DNA from: Aselliscus stoliczkanus
Lineage: Eukaryota; Chordata; Mammalia; Chiroptera; Hipposideridae
Direction: 5' to 3'
DNA: 64,000 bases
Assembly (NCBI GenBank): GCA_033961575.1
Contig: CM066729.1
Span: 33,638,501-33,702,500, forward strand
Shown: positions 1 to 10,870 of the stretch, one piece after another
Layout of the letters: the number at the start of each line of letters is the position of its first letter
Numbering within the stretch: position 1 is the stretch's first letter
Notes under the pieces: generated by a model
Seen by the model: only the letters and a program-made list of their open reading frames with translations
Database searches by the model: none
What the model was told of the DNA's origin: nothing
Position numbers and translations under genes: made by a program

Positions 1-1406
1 ACATCCTCATTATTTTTTTTGTCTGATAATATGGCAAATTTCATTAATTGGTTTTCAATTGCTAAACTACACTTAGTCACACTGCATTATTTTTTATACA
101 TTGTTATAACTGAGAAGTGAGTTACCATGATATAGCAGATCAAACTTTGAAAGGTAAATAAGGTTATATTAAAATCACAGCTTGTGCCAAATTCAAAATT
201 AATTATATGTAACTTAGGAAATGAGTAAATCATGTTTAAATACCATATTATTTATTATTCTCAAGGTATTTGAAAGTGCAAGTATTAGCTCTTCCACAAA
301 TAAAATATAGTGCTATAAGTAGAGCCTAGAGCACAAGTCAGTGTGTACCCTGTCCTATAGGCTACCAAGGCACATACATGGTCCAGCACAACATCTGACT
401 GTTACCACAGGTACGGTAGATTCAATGTTAGTGTCTAGCTATATTTTGGTGTGAAGTGGTATTTGGTGGCCAGATGTCCTGGTAAAATAATTCTTTAAAT
501 TATTTCACATCCAAATATTTATCTGTAGTCCATTTCAAAGAAGCCTAATTGAAATATTATAACAAAATAGAAAAGAAATAAAAATAGTTCAGAAATAATG
601 TACTAAAAATGCCCAAAGCAATAAAGTGAAGAATAAAAGATTTATCATCAGCATACACATCTTCTAGTGATCTAGAGAGAAAGAAAAAAATTATTTCTCT
701 CTGTAATCAATTTCAATAATGAATAATGGATTTTTTTGTCAGTGAAAGTGTTTTCTTTCGTTTTTTTGTTGTTTTTTTTTTACTCCATCATGTTATTTGA
801 CTTCAGTTACACATCTCTAAACATTTTATTGAATACCCTGCCTCTAATCACCCCCTTTATCCTTCTGAGTAACCAAGCACCTATATTGTGAAATCGTAAA
901 CTTGGTCCTTACCACTTGATTAGCTTCTCCACTGGAGCCCGCATGCATGCCTTCGCCCCGCAGATCCTGTGGTTATTGCTATGTCATCTGCAGACAGCCT
1001 CTCCACAGGAGCTGCCATATCCCTGCCAATCCCCCGCCTCTCCCATTTCCTTGTACTGATTTCACTGCCAAGTTCAGTGCTCTGAAAAGAGAATAACCAG
1101 CCATGAGCAACATGTTCTTTTTCTGCAGACTGACAGGGCGTGCTTTAATCTCCTCTTGTGTCTCATAACAGGAGATTTTATAACAGTTTTTGTTGACTGT
1201 CAAAACTATTCCAAACCACTGCAATGATCCAGTGAGGAGAGAAGAATTCCAAATTATTTACATTCAGTTGACAAGAAGGATGATGAAAATGAAATGTACA
1301 TAGAAAATGCTACGGTATTCTTTAGAATTGGTGTTCTGAATGGAATTTTTTCTTAAAACATTGGATAGAGAGATATGTATTCAGTATTTAAAGAACATAA
1401 ATATAG
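1..1406. other. Unassigned AT-rich intergenic sequence
   Basis: I see no gene, RNA or recognisable repeat here apart from short T-runs near 760-780. The 81-codon minus-strand open frame at 979-1224 has no domain I recognise, and there are no convincing splice sites around it. Confidence 0.6.
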
Positions 1407-1480
1407 TACAGTAGCCCACCCCCTTATTTGAGATAAATTCAAGACCCCCCGTGTTTGCCTCAAACCACAGATAGTACCAA

Positions 1481-1534
<54 letters not shown>

Positions 1535-1992
1535 GTTTTTCCCTATACATACATACCTATGATAAAGGATAATTTATAAATTAGGCATAGTAAGAGATTA
1601 ACAATAATGATTCATAATAAAAGACAACAATTATAACAATATACCGTAATAAAAGTTATGTGAATGGCTTTGGGGCCATTAATAAGTAAAATAAGGTTTA
1701 CTGGAACATAAGCCCTGGGACATTGTTTAATCAATGTGATAACAGGTACTAAATAACTAACAGGTAGAGAGCATATACAGGGGTAGATGCACTGGACAAA
1801 GGGATGATTCTCTCCCAGGCAGAAAAGAGCAGGACAGCATGAGATTTCATCATGCTCCATAGCAGGCAATTTGCAACTTATGAATTGTTTCTTTATGGAA
1901 TTTTCCATTTTATAGATTTGGAACCTGGTTTACTGAAACTGGGTAACTGAAATCACAGAAACTAAAGCCATGGATAAGGGGAGACTATTGTA
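1407..1992 (-). mobile_element. Non-autonomous Tigger-like (pogo/Tc1-mariner) DNA transposon
   Basis: The two ends form imperfect terminal inverted repeats. The left end reads tacagtagcccaccccctta, and the right end read in reverse is tacaatagtctccccttat. Both ends abut TA, the duplicated target of this superfamily. Read on the minus strand, the interior resembles the 5' leader of a Tigger element, up to an ATGGCCCCAAAG-like start. An internal deletion then joins it to the other end. The 98-codon minus-strand frame at 1612-1908 is only a chance reading of this leader. At about 586 bp it is far too short to encode a transposase. The superfamily is well supported; the subfamily is not assigned. 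Confidence 0.85.
1485..1531. repeat. (TA)n microsatellite
   Basis: About 23 uninterrupted TA units lie inside the Tigger-like element, so the repeat expanded within a transposon copy. It produces the tyrosine-isoleucine run seen in one spurious minus-strand frame. Confidence 0.97.
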
Positions 1993-2329
1993 TACCTCAT
2001 GAAGTAGAAGAGATGGATTCTAAATTAAACAATCCATGAATATATTTTTGGAAAATCTTTTATCAAACAATTTAAATAAATCATATTTCTACTCCAGGCC
2101 TGACTCCCACATTCTACCTGCATCTTTCGTCTTCTTACTTATTATATAATAAGATGAGAAAATCATTCTCTTAAATACATAGAAGTGGATAGTGGGAAAA
2201 ACACTAAAATTTTTTTTTCTATGGTATATATTATAGTGTAAATAATTGTTTGTTTACATATTTTTCAACTTCACCAGAGCATTTTGGAAGACCAATCTGT
2301 AACTGATCTGTATCTAACATTCTGCGAGG

Positions 2330-2480
2330 TATTCACATATTTTTTGAGATTAATACGTTAACCAGGCTTTATCACTGATTTTGAGAACATACCACTTGAC
2401 CTTCTGTACATCAGTTTATTCAATAAAATGGGAAGTTTGAACTATATTAGAAGTTATAAATTCTATATTAAACTTGCTCA
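2330..2480 (+). mobile_element. MIR SINE remnant
   Basis: The stretch cacttgaccttctgtacatc, followed by cagttt and aaaatggga, matches the conserved core of MIR (accttgggcaagtc ... cagtttcctcatctgtaaaatgggg). It is heavily diverged and has no visible target-site duplication. Confidence 0.55.
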
Positions 2481-2534
2481 TCATCCATATTATGAGAATA
2501 AAGTATTTTTTAAAATTAAGATCCAGATAAAATC

Positions 2535-2985
2535 TGGAGTGTCTCAATTATCTCTTTCTGTGTAATAAACCACCCCAAACTTCAGTGAATTAGAACAATT
2601 TATTACACCTTATAATTTTGCAGTTAAATAGGTGGTTGTCCTTGCACTTGGTATAAGATGAAAGGCCAGGTGCAGTCTAGAGAAAAGATTGGGAGCTCAG
2701 CTGGGGCTGTTTACGGGGTGTCTTGGTTTTCCTATGTATGGGCCTCTCCACTGGCTGTTTGGGCTACTTCATATTATGGTGGTGGTTTCCCAAGAGGAAA
2801 TATTGTAAGATAACTGTTCCTAAGTCCAAGCACTTACCACTTATCTATACTCTACTTACATCACACAAATATCCTATTGAAAACTACTCACATGGTAAAT
2901 TCCAGAGTTATTGTGGAAAGGTTATTTCACCATTGGAGGCCCTCAAAGCAACAGTCTACAGAAAGTCTTTGGGAAACTGGAATCT
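2535..2985. mobile_element. Old hAT-type (MER1-group-like) DNA element
   Basis: The sequence follows a familiar dispersed mammalian repeat: gtgtaataaaccaccccaaa, then an ttagaacaatttatt segment, gggcctctcc, then catcacacaaatatcctattg, ending near ccctcaaagcaacagtctac. A second diverged copy of the same family lies at 62435-62990. The 98-codon frame at 2723-3019 falls inside this repeat and is not a gene. The hAT assignment is from memory of the family and the exact subfamily is uncertain. Confidence 0.6.
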
Positions 2986-4971
2986 CTGCTTAACTTACAA
3001 AGAAGTTGAATCTCTTTAAAAGAACTGTGCATTCTCTAAAATCACTTTGTAATCACCCAGCCCACTTCATTTGTTTATTCATACTTACTCAATCCCATAG
3101 GAATTTGAGTTGTCTCTCCCTACTCTAAATGATGGCAATATTTTTTATATGGCTTGGAATACATGTTGTTAAAATTACCTTTTAAAAATTTGACATGTAG
3201 TTTATTCAGATGCTTTATTGGCACTTAGTGCTCATCTTTATCAAACATTTGTATACTAATATGAGATAATTATAGTCTTAAAAAAGCTCAATTTCTTTGA
3301 TATTTTGCCAGTGAATTACTTGTGTTTGACCTACAACAACCTACTCTTTTTCTAGCAGTCACAATATCCAGTGATTTATTTCTTTAAATCTGATGTTTTC
3401 ATCTACATATGCCAATAGGACAAAATCAAAATGTGAAGCTCAATTAAAACTGTATTTTTCCAATGTATAAAATTTACAAATCTATTTTAGTCAGTCTTTA
3501 CTTTTGGCATGTGGTCAAGGACACATACCTCCATAATTTGTGGGAAAGAATAAAAAAATTAGAAAGACATTAATTATATAAGTCTAAATGACTTCACTTT
3601 TAAGTAAGCAAAAACCATGAATCAAGATGGTTTAAAAATATAGTAATCTATTATATCACTAAAGAAATCCAGGGGTATAGCTATGATCCAAAGCTGGCTC
3701 AATTGCTGAACTGGTGGTGTCCTCAAATTTTTGTATTTGTTTTCTAATCTTAGATAATAATTCATGTATATAGCCTAACACCCCCAATAGGAATGAAGCA
3801 ATTCCCCATAACCAAATACATTGATATTTCAATAGCAAAATATATGAATAATCATATTATGTGAGATTAAAATAAATATTACAAATTGCCTCACTTCAAT
3901 TCTAGGCAAGAATTGTCACCTGATAGGTTATAAAAAATGCACTTCTGATTTTATATTTTGGAATAAGGGATAATAGATTCCTTCCAGATAAAATTATGTG
4001 TACACGTTAAATAATTTCTAAGATTCCAATACAGATACGCTATCATCTAAATAAAAAGTAAACCATAGCTACATGTTTGTTTGTTTGTTTTAATGTGCTT
4101 TATAATAGATATAAAATGTACCAGTGACAGTTCCAGTGATAAGTTACCCAAATTCTCATGTAGAAGGCAATTCTTAGGTCCAGATTTACATCTTCCTCTT
4201 ACTGTTACCCTTTGATCTATTCTAGGCAGAAAAAGTATGAGTGAGGGGGGTTTCTGACTTACATAAATTAGCTTTATTTTTGAGAAAAGATTAAAACAGC
4301 ACAACTAAAAATCAGAAAATTTTAAGTAGGTAAACTTTGCATCCCATCCTTTTGTATCTTCCTTTATCTACTGTCAATCTCCAAATGCCCTTTCCTTTCT
4401 GTTCCTTATAATCTTGATACTTTAAACCCTTTACCAAAAAGCTATATGCTCTAAAGGTAGTATGTATGCCTTCCAGTACTGTCTCTGCAATGTACATTGG
4501 CTCAGTATATCATAGGTGAAATTGTAGATAACTGGGAGAAAAAGTTAACATAGCAGAGCAGAAATATTTTTAGACTCCTTTGAAAAGTACTGAGTTCAGT
4601 ATCCAATGTCATGCAGGGCAGCTATGGATTGGTGAGAAGAAGAGTTTATGATCCCTCTTTTTCCCTTTGTAGAAGGTTCTCCCCCTTTCATGGTCTTTCT
4701 CCATTATGAATTTTTGAATGGAACATAAAATTCAGATTTACATATTATTCTTATTTTTTGTGTTTTTTTTTTCTCAATGAAAGAATATGAGAATAGAAGA
4801 TATGCATGGATGTAGAACTAGATTGTTAACACCAGAGCAAATGTGCTGTTCAATTTCCCAAAGCTTTCAATACTAAACCTTTGAAAACATGAAAACTAGA
4901 AGTGGCTCAAAAGAAACATTTCTGGCTTTAGAAATAGGACACCACAAGGTGAAATTTATTTAGTTTTTTGG
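2986..4971. other. Unassigned AT-rich sequence
   Basis: I see no gene or clear repeat. There is a short (TTTG)n tract at 4074-4091. The open frames at 4047-4304 and 4312-4497 on the minus strand look random. Confidence 0.55.
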
Positions 4972-4983
4972 ACTCACCAAGTT

Positions 4984-5105
4984 GTATTTAATTTTTTTTC
5001 TTTTTTTTGAGGGCAGTGTCACTGGCCCTCATATGTGGGACCAAACCGGGGCCGCTGGTTTCCCAAGCCAGCGCTTAACCACCGTGCCACTCGGCCGGCC
5101 CATGA
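4984..5105 (-). mobile_element. tRNA-derived SINE, short A-type
   Basis: Read on the minus strand it starts ggccggccgagtggcacggt, has an A-box-like gtggttaagcgctgg and a B-box-like region ending in gtcccacatatgagggccag, and finishes at gacactgccctc plus an A-tail. A perfect 12-bp target-site duplication, actcaccaagtt, flanks it at 4972-4983 and 5106-5117. This shows insertion by L1-type retrotransposition. It is one of six A-type copies in the window. Confidence 0.95.
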
Positions 5106-5430
5106 ACTCACCAAGTTTTAATGTCTGGTCCTTACTCAGCCTTGCAAGCTCAGAATCTAACATTTTGAAACAAAGGAAATGAATGTCTCTGTCTACTATC
5201 CTCACCATCACAATACTAAGTACATAGGGATACATGTTTATAAACCAGAATGATAGCTTATTAATTTTCTTTTGGTGTGAAATCAATTATAACCAGAATA
5301 CCAATCTTAGAACCTACAATAATGAAGAAAAGCAATTATTTGAAAAGAAGCTGGTGTATCATTTTATTCAGAGCATTTTTTTTCTTCCTTGCAGACAAAT
5401 CATGTGAGAAGCTATTCTCAAAAAGATGTA

Positions 5431-5487
5431 GGTTTTTTTGTTTTGTTTTGTTTTGGTTTTGTTTTGTTTTATTTTTTATTTTATTTT

Positions 5488-5570
<83 letters not shown>
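5431..5570. repeat. Compound microsatellite (TTTTG)n, (GT)n and (GA)n
   Basis: A T-rich (TTTTG)-like tract is followed by about 22 GT units at 5491-5534 and about 17 GA units from 5535. The cysteine-valine and arginine-glutamate runs in the two plus-strand frames here are translations of this repeat. Confidence 0.97.
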
Positions 5571-7038
5571 ATCAGTATTAAGATAACATTAAACTAACAC
5601 TCCCAACAACCAAGAAAATGATAATACTCAGCCAAGACTCCTCCTATTCTAGTTAGAACTCCAAGTTACCATCAAAATTGACCACTGAATCACTTCTTTT
5701 ATGCTTCCATGCTGAACAGTCATTCTTTCATTTTTATATAACACCACTGAATTTACATTATTTTGGTTTCGAGAAGCAGTCTGTCTCTTAGGATACAATT
5801 ATTTTCTCTAATTTATGTGTTAATTTTAATGTTATGCAATAAGAATAATATTTATTAACTGAAATTGTCTTGATTCTCACTTCCCATTGTGCCTGAGAAT
5901 ATTATACAGAAACACCAATATTTTATATAGTTTTGAAAGTTGACTGAAGTAAAATTCTGTCAATTTTCATTTTCATATACAATTAAGAACTCCTGATTAA
6001 CACAGTTGTTGCTTGATGCCTTCTAGCTCTTTTTAAAAAGGCTCCAATCTCCTTTTTAAACCTTAGAAAAAGTCAAAAACCCTTCCAAAAATCCCTTTGT
6101 ATTCCCAGGAGTTAAATTATCATGGTAACTTTAGACTTCTACCTCCTGATTCTATTGATCTCTTCTCCATTTTCCATTTTAATTTTATACTAACCATAAC
6201 ATTAACCTAAATATGCATCCCAACCTCATTATCTCACTGTCCTTCATAAATAAATGAAATAAAAACAGGATGGAAGAAAGGACAAAACGCAAGAGGGAAA
6301 AGAAAGGGAGGAAAGGCAGGAGGAAAAAACATCAATCATTTCTGACTACTAAATATGTTGTAAAAAGAATGGGTATTTTAACATTAACACTTCTAAATAT
6401 CTTAAATATCTTATAAAAAAAACCCTCCTGTTTGTTTTTTTCTCTTTGTGAGTGATTTTTATTAAAGTTATAAATAATACATGCTTCTAGTTTTATAAGA
6501 AGAATAATACTGGCTTATCAAGAAAAAAACAAACAAACAAAAACCCCAGCAATTCTCTGTGGCAAATCTGCCCATTCCTGACTAGAATTCTCCAAAACTT
6601 TATACTTTAAACTCTTAGCCATTTGCTCTGGGATTTACTTCCATACTTTAAAGTAACTTTCCATGCATCTCTTCCTTAATTTTCAATTTTAAAGCTATTG
6701 TTTGGATTTGAAAGTTACTACAAAAGATAAAGATTTACTGTCCTATGTCTACTCCATTAATCCCCACCATCACATACAAGAAAACTCACAGGACTCCTCC
6801 CATTTTCCCACTCTATTCATATAATAATTTGTGTTAAATTAGCATTCAATGTTGTTTATTATTATTTTTATTTAAATAGTATCTACTATATACTATAATA
6901 TTTATACTACTTATATAATATATATTTATATTTATTCTTTAAATATTATTCATACCTAAGCTACCTGATTTAATAAGATTATATTTTATTGAAAAACTTT
7001 TAATTTTACTTGGAAAAATTTAATAATTATATCCCTTT
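5571..7038. other. Unassigned AT-rich sequence
   Basis: No gene or recognisable repeat family is visible. There is a short purine-rich run at 6262-6330 and an extreme A+T segment at 6840-6960. Confidence 0.55.
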
Positions 7039-7049
7039 TCTAGTTTCTT

Positions 7050-7064
7050 ATTTTTTTTATTATT

Positions 7065-7111
<47 letters not shown>

Positions 7112-7209
7112 TTTTTGAGGGCAGTGTCACTGGCCCTCATATATGGGACCAAACCGGGGCCGCTGGCTTCTCAAGCCGGTGCTTAACCACCGTGCCACTC
7201 GGCCGGCCC
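7050..7209 (-). mobile_element. tRNA-derived SINE, short A-type, with expanded tail
   Basis: This is the same family as the copy at 4984-5105, inverted, with its head at ggccggcc (7201-7208). Its A-rich tail has become a long (ATTT)n array. An 11-bp duplication, tctagtttctt, flanks the insertion at 7039-7049 and 7210-7220. Confidence 0.95.
7063..7114. repeat. (ATTT)n microsatellite in a SINE tail
   Basis: About 13 near-perfect ATTT units form the tail of the minus-strand SINE. This is consistent with microsatellite birth from a SINE A-tail. Confidence 0.96.
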
Positions 7210-7560
7210 TCTAGTTTCTTGTTTTTTTTATATATCACTAATTCATTCCCAGTGTTCCCAACAATATTAAAAGTAGATATCAATGGTTTCAAATATATAT
7301 GAGATACCCTTAGAGTATTTCCTTCTACCCTCCACAAAAACTTGGAAACATCTTTCCTGGATAACCAGTCCTCTTGTTTCTAATATGTACTAGCTGTCTT
7401 CATGGCCAAATGTACAACTCTTATTATAAAACTTCCTTCCTAGGAATTACCTCTGAATTCCTCTTCCTAGTTTGAATCATTTGTTCCTTGCATCCATATC
7501 TTTCTCTTTTTGGTGTACTCCTGCAGATAAATAACAGGCTGGATAATAAATCTGATGAGT

Positions 7561-7690
7561 GGGCCGGCCGAGTGGCATGGTGGTTAAGCACTGGCTTGGG
7601 AAGCCAGTGGCCCCGGTTCGGGTCCCACATATGAAGGCCAGTGACACTGCCCTCAAAATAAAAAATAAAAAAAATAAAAAATAAAAAGAA
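7561..7690 (+). mobile_element. tRNA-derived SINE, short A-type
   Basis: The head is gggccggccgagtggcatgg, the B-box-like block is ggttcgggtccc, the body ends at gacactgccctc, and the tail is (A)n with T interruptions. An imperfect duplication beginning ataaatctga lies at 7546-7560 and 7691-7705. The minus-strand frames at 7424-7728 read through this SINE and are not genes. Confidence 0.93.
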
Positions 7691-7705
7691 ATAAATCTGA
7701 CAAGT

Positions 7706-8269
7706 CCAGTGACTGAAAGTAACCTCACAGTGTGATTTGATGATAAATTCTTAAGTCATGGTGGGTTGCCATGCCAAGGCATATAACTTCTTTAGTAAAA
7801 AGGTTTATCTTTGCCTTAAGCAAGCCTTGTTCATTGTTCTTATGCATCTATGTTAACACATCTTTGAAATCCCAGAGTAATCCTCTTTTTCAGACCCTTC
7901 TTAGGTGTCACCACTCTCAAGGGAGCATATAGTCTTGTTAAGTATACTGTAATCCAATCTTCTCTATCGTGATTTGTCCCACCTTCATGGAATCTTCCTT
8001 ATGTTCCCTCCTGAATTCAAAGTGTATTAAAAAACAAACAAACAAAAACTGCAAAACTTTTATTCTCCGGAGTATTTGAGAGCTTGCTTTCTAGTAATGC
8101 CATCAGTTTGGTTCAAACAAACTTTTACAAACATTTTCTACAACTTTTGATGTTTTTTATGTTGACACTCCCTTGAGCATATCCTTTGGTAGTTTTCTGA
8201 GAAAGAAAATGGAGAATACATTATTTGAGAAATCATACATGCCTGAAAATATTGATGTAGGGTATTTCT
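7706..8269. other. Unassigned sequence
   Basis: No gene or repeat family is recognised here. It ends at a 13-bp repeat, tattgatgtaggg (8250-8262), that recurs at 9018-9030. Confidence 0.5.
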
Positions 8270-9017
8270 TGTGCTAGGGTCGTGGTCTCTTAGAACTGAA
8301 GAATGGAGACACGGACCAGAGAGCTAAAGTTGCAGAAAAGGAGTTTATTAGAAGTAAAAATGCATTTCAAAAAAGGAGAAATGCAAGAAAAAGTAGAGAA
8401 AGGCTCAAGGGCCATTATTAGAAAAAGAAAGTACAATCCAAAGAATATGGAGCGGCCCTGAGCAGAGGCAAGGCTCAAAATGCTCAAAAGGTGTTGACTG
8501 GCCAGGACTTTAAGTTTTTATCCCTTTTTCCTCTGGAATAGGCTGTTCCTCTCTGGGTGTGGGACCACCTGATTGATCTCATCTCTTTAAAAAGGAGTTT
8601 ATTAGAAGAAAAGAGAAGTTTTGGGTGGAGAGGGGATGTCTTTTAGGTGGTAAGTTCTGTTGTACATGCAGGAATGCAGAGACCCAATGCCTGCCTCTGT
8701 CTGCCTTATTTTCCCTTAAGAGACATGATCCCCATAAAATCTCTATGGGAAGTTGAGGGACAGGAGGTCTTTTCTTCTGTATCTACTTCCTGCTGGGCAG
8801 GGGTGTACAACTGTCCCTGCCTATTGGGGAATGCATGGAACTCTAACTTTATCTGTTCTCAGTTGAGATGAAGGGGTCTTAAGGTTCACCTGGAAGACTG
8901 TTGGCTTCTTTGGTTGGGACTGATAATCTTGCTGAAGTACCTTCTTTATCCCCAAGACCCCTAAATGTGTGAAGTAGATTTTAATTAATAAATTTCTTAA
9001 AGAGCAGAGCTCAAAGC
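8270..9017 (-). mobile_element. Solo LTR-like endogenous retrovirus remnant (minus strand)
   Basis: Read on the minus strand it has the order of a retroviral LTR. A TATA-like gataaaaac (complement of 8514-8522) is followed by a polyadenylation signal AATAAA (complement of 8344-8349), then a U5-like end rich in CTCT and ending near ccacgaccctagca at about 8272. No primer-binding site or gag/pol frame follows, so it looks like a solo LTR. The upstream (U3) limit is uncertain: it may be near 8640 or extend to 9017. The layout suggests class I, which is inference. The 65-codon minus-strand frame at 8290-8487 is a chance reading. Confidence 0.6.
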
Positions 9018-9030
9018 TATTGATGTAGGG

Positions 9031-9910
9031 AGGCTATGGGTTTGGAAAGAACATTAGCCTTTAATGTTTACAATCAACAAGTATACTGTCCTGGGGAAAT
9101 GTTAAAACCTATTTAGTCTCTGGGATGAGATTATTGGAGAGTTAAGTCTGGAATGGTTTGGGGAATGTTGGAAGGAAAGTCACAGGCTTTATGTGGTTAT
9201 CTAAAGCTGGGGTGACTGAGAGAAATTCTGTGATTCAGTCTAGGGGCAATCTTTAGTCTAGGATTCAGAAACTGATTAGAAGAGTAATCAAATCCAGGGG
9301 CTAAAAAACTAGGGAAGAGGAGATTTAAAAGTTGTCAAGTGGGGTGGGGTTGGGGATGGGGGGCGTTATGGATATAGATAAGGTAGTAGAAGATTCTTTT
9401 GTTGAAGAATTCAAATGTATTGCCATGGTATCTTCTAGTTTTCCAATTTTGCTACCTGAAAGCCCAATGCCATCTTGCCCCTGATAATATGTATGTAACT
9501 TGATTCCTCCCTTTGGAAAGCTTTTATGCTTTTTGTTTGTCACCAATGTTCTGAAACTTCATAAACTTGCATTAGTGTCTTTTGAAAAGCATGTGTTGAG
9601 AACTCAGTGAACCTAAACAAACTAGAAACACATTCTTTAGTTTGGGGAAATTTTTACTATTCCTTTGGTAATTTTTTCTTCTTAATTTTTCTTGGCTTTT
9701 TTTTTGTGTGTGTGTGTGTCTAGAACCTTCATTAGATGTATGTTGACTCTCCTACACTAATCCTTTACAAAAAATGAAACTTCATTTTCTCTTTCTCTTG
9801 CATATTTTAATGTTTATCTCTGTCTTTGATGTTGGTGGGTTTTCTCAAATGATTCTGAGATGTCCATTAAATAATGAAGAACTCAGATGCCTATCAGAGT
9901 TCTTCATATA
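9031..9910. other. Unassigned sequence with a G-rich tract
   Basis: No gene is supported. The 73-codon minus-strand frame at 9325-9546 starts inside sequence with no recognisable domain. A short GT tract lies at 9704-9718. Confidence 0.5.
9341..9363 (+). other. Potential G-quadruplex motif
   Basis: Four G-runs of 4, 4, 4 and 6 bases are separated by loops of 1, 2 and 2 bases on the plus strand. This satisfies the usual four-run quadruplex rule with very short loops. Whether it folds or has any role is not known. Confidence 0.8.
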
Positions 9911-9991
9911 TTGGGTTGTTGGAAAAATCCTGATGCATTTTTGCAATGAAAAACATAGAAAAAATACATTGTGACTTTTCCGACTACCCAA
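9911..9991. mobile_element. 81-bp palindromic mariner-type MITE, copy 1
   Basis: The element is nearly a complete inverted repeat: it begins ttgggttgttggaaaaatcc and ends in its approximate complement gacttttccgactacccaa. A direct TA flanks each side. Size and plan recall MADE1-type mariner MITEs. The plus-strand frame at 9774-9974 runs into it and is not a gene. Confidence 0.92.
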
Positions 9992-10261
9992 TATAAGTTA
10001 TGTTTAAAGTAAAACTTTCACACAAACCTAACTTTCTCTTAATCTTTTCATTCTTGGGGTATAATTCTAATGCTAGCATTTTGGGATGCAAGAAGGGGAA
10101 GGATGAACAGGAGTTTCACCATTAACTATTCTGGTTTTCACATCATCTCCGTCTTTCCAGTATGCTACTTCACCCCTTCCTCTCAGTTCTGCATGATATC
10201 CTGAGGTAAAAAGGTAAAGCTTCAGTTTTCTACCAATGTGGAAAAAGTGCCTTGGAATATA

Positions 10262-10870
10262 TATGAGATAGGGTTCTCTAGAGGAACAGAATCAAGATGA
10301 CATACAAAGCAGTCTTTGCGTGACGTTTCCCCAGTCCTGCAAAATATTGCCACTTAGCTGGTGCTGTCATTGAGTCTTCAAAAGACCATTTCAGCATTTT
10401 ATCAAACCAGATGCTTCAGAATGGTGGGGAACATGGTGAGATCATGTGAAGTCAGTGAATTCAGTTATGAAGGCTGAGAGATTCCCTATTTGCAAGCAAG
10501 AGAGCAAAGAAAGTCAATGGTGCAATACAGTCCAAGTCCAAAGGCCTGAGAACCAAGGGAGCTGATGGTATAACTCCCAGTCCAAGTCCAAAGGCCACAG
10601 TCATGATGTCCACTGACAGGAGAAAATGAATGTCCCAGCTCAAGCAAAGAGAAGAAATCAGTCCTTCTGCCTTTGTGTTCTATTCATGCTCTCACGGGAC
10701 TGGATGATGCCCATCCACATTGGTGAGAATGATTTTCTTTACTCAGCTTGCTGATTCAAATGCTAAACTTTTGCAGAAATACCCTCAGAGATACACCCAG
10801 AAACAATGTTTCACCAGCTATCTGGGCATCCCTTCGCTCATTTAAGTTGACACATAAAATTAACCTATTA
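10262..10870. mobile_element. Old dispersed mammalian repeat, family uncertain
   Basis: It begins agggttctctagaggaacag and ends gttgacacataaaattaacc, both hallmarks of a widespread old mammalian repeat. The middle contains two cagtccaagtccaaaggcc-like blocks. A second copy of the family is at 32340-32752 with the same 3' end. I do not assign the family name. The minus-strand frame at 10461-10643 lies in it. Confidence 0.6.
10306..10460 (-). mobile_element. Possible short endogenous-retrovirus internal fragment
   Basis: The stretch around ttgccacttagctggtgctg to atggtggggaacatggt resembles the antisense of an old ERV internal region, from memory of the family. It interrupts the surrounding repeat. 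It is a short, non-coding remnant. Confidence 0.35.

Noticed and set aside
1612..1908. 98-codon minus-strand frame
   Set aside because: It is the non-coding leader of a Tigger-like element read by chance.
5277..5597. Frames with cysteine-valine and arginine-glutamate runs
   Set aside because: They are translations of the (GT)n and (GA)n microsatellite.
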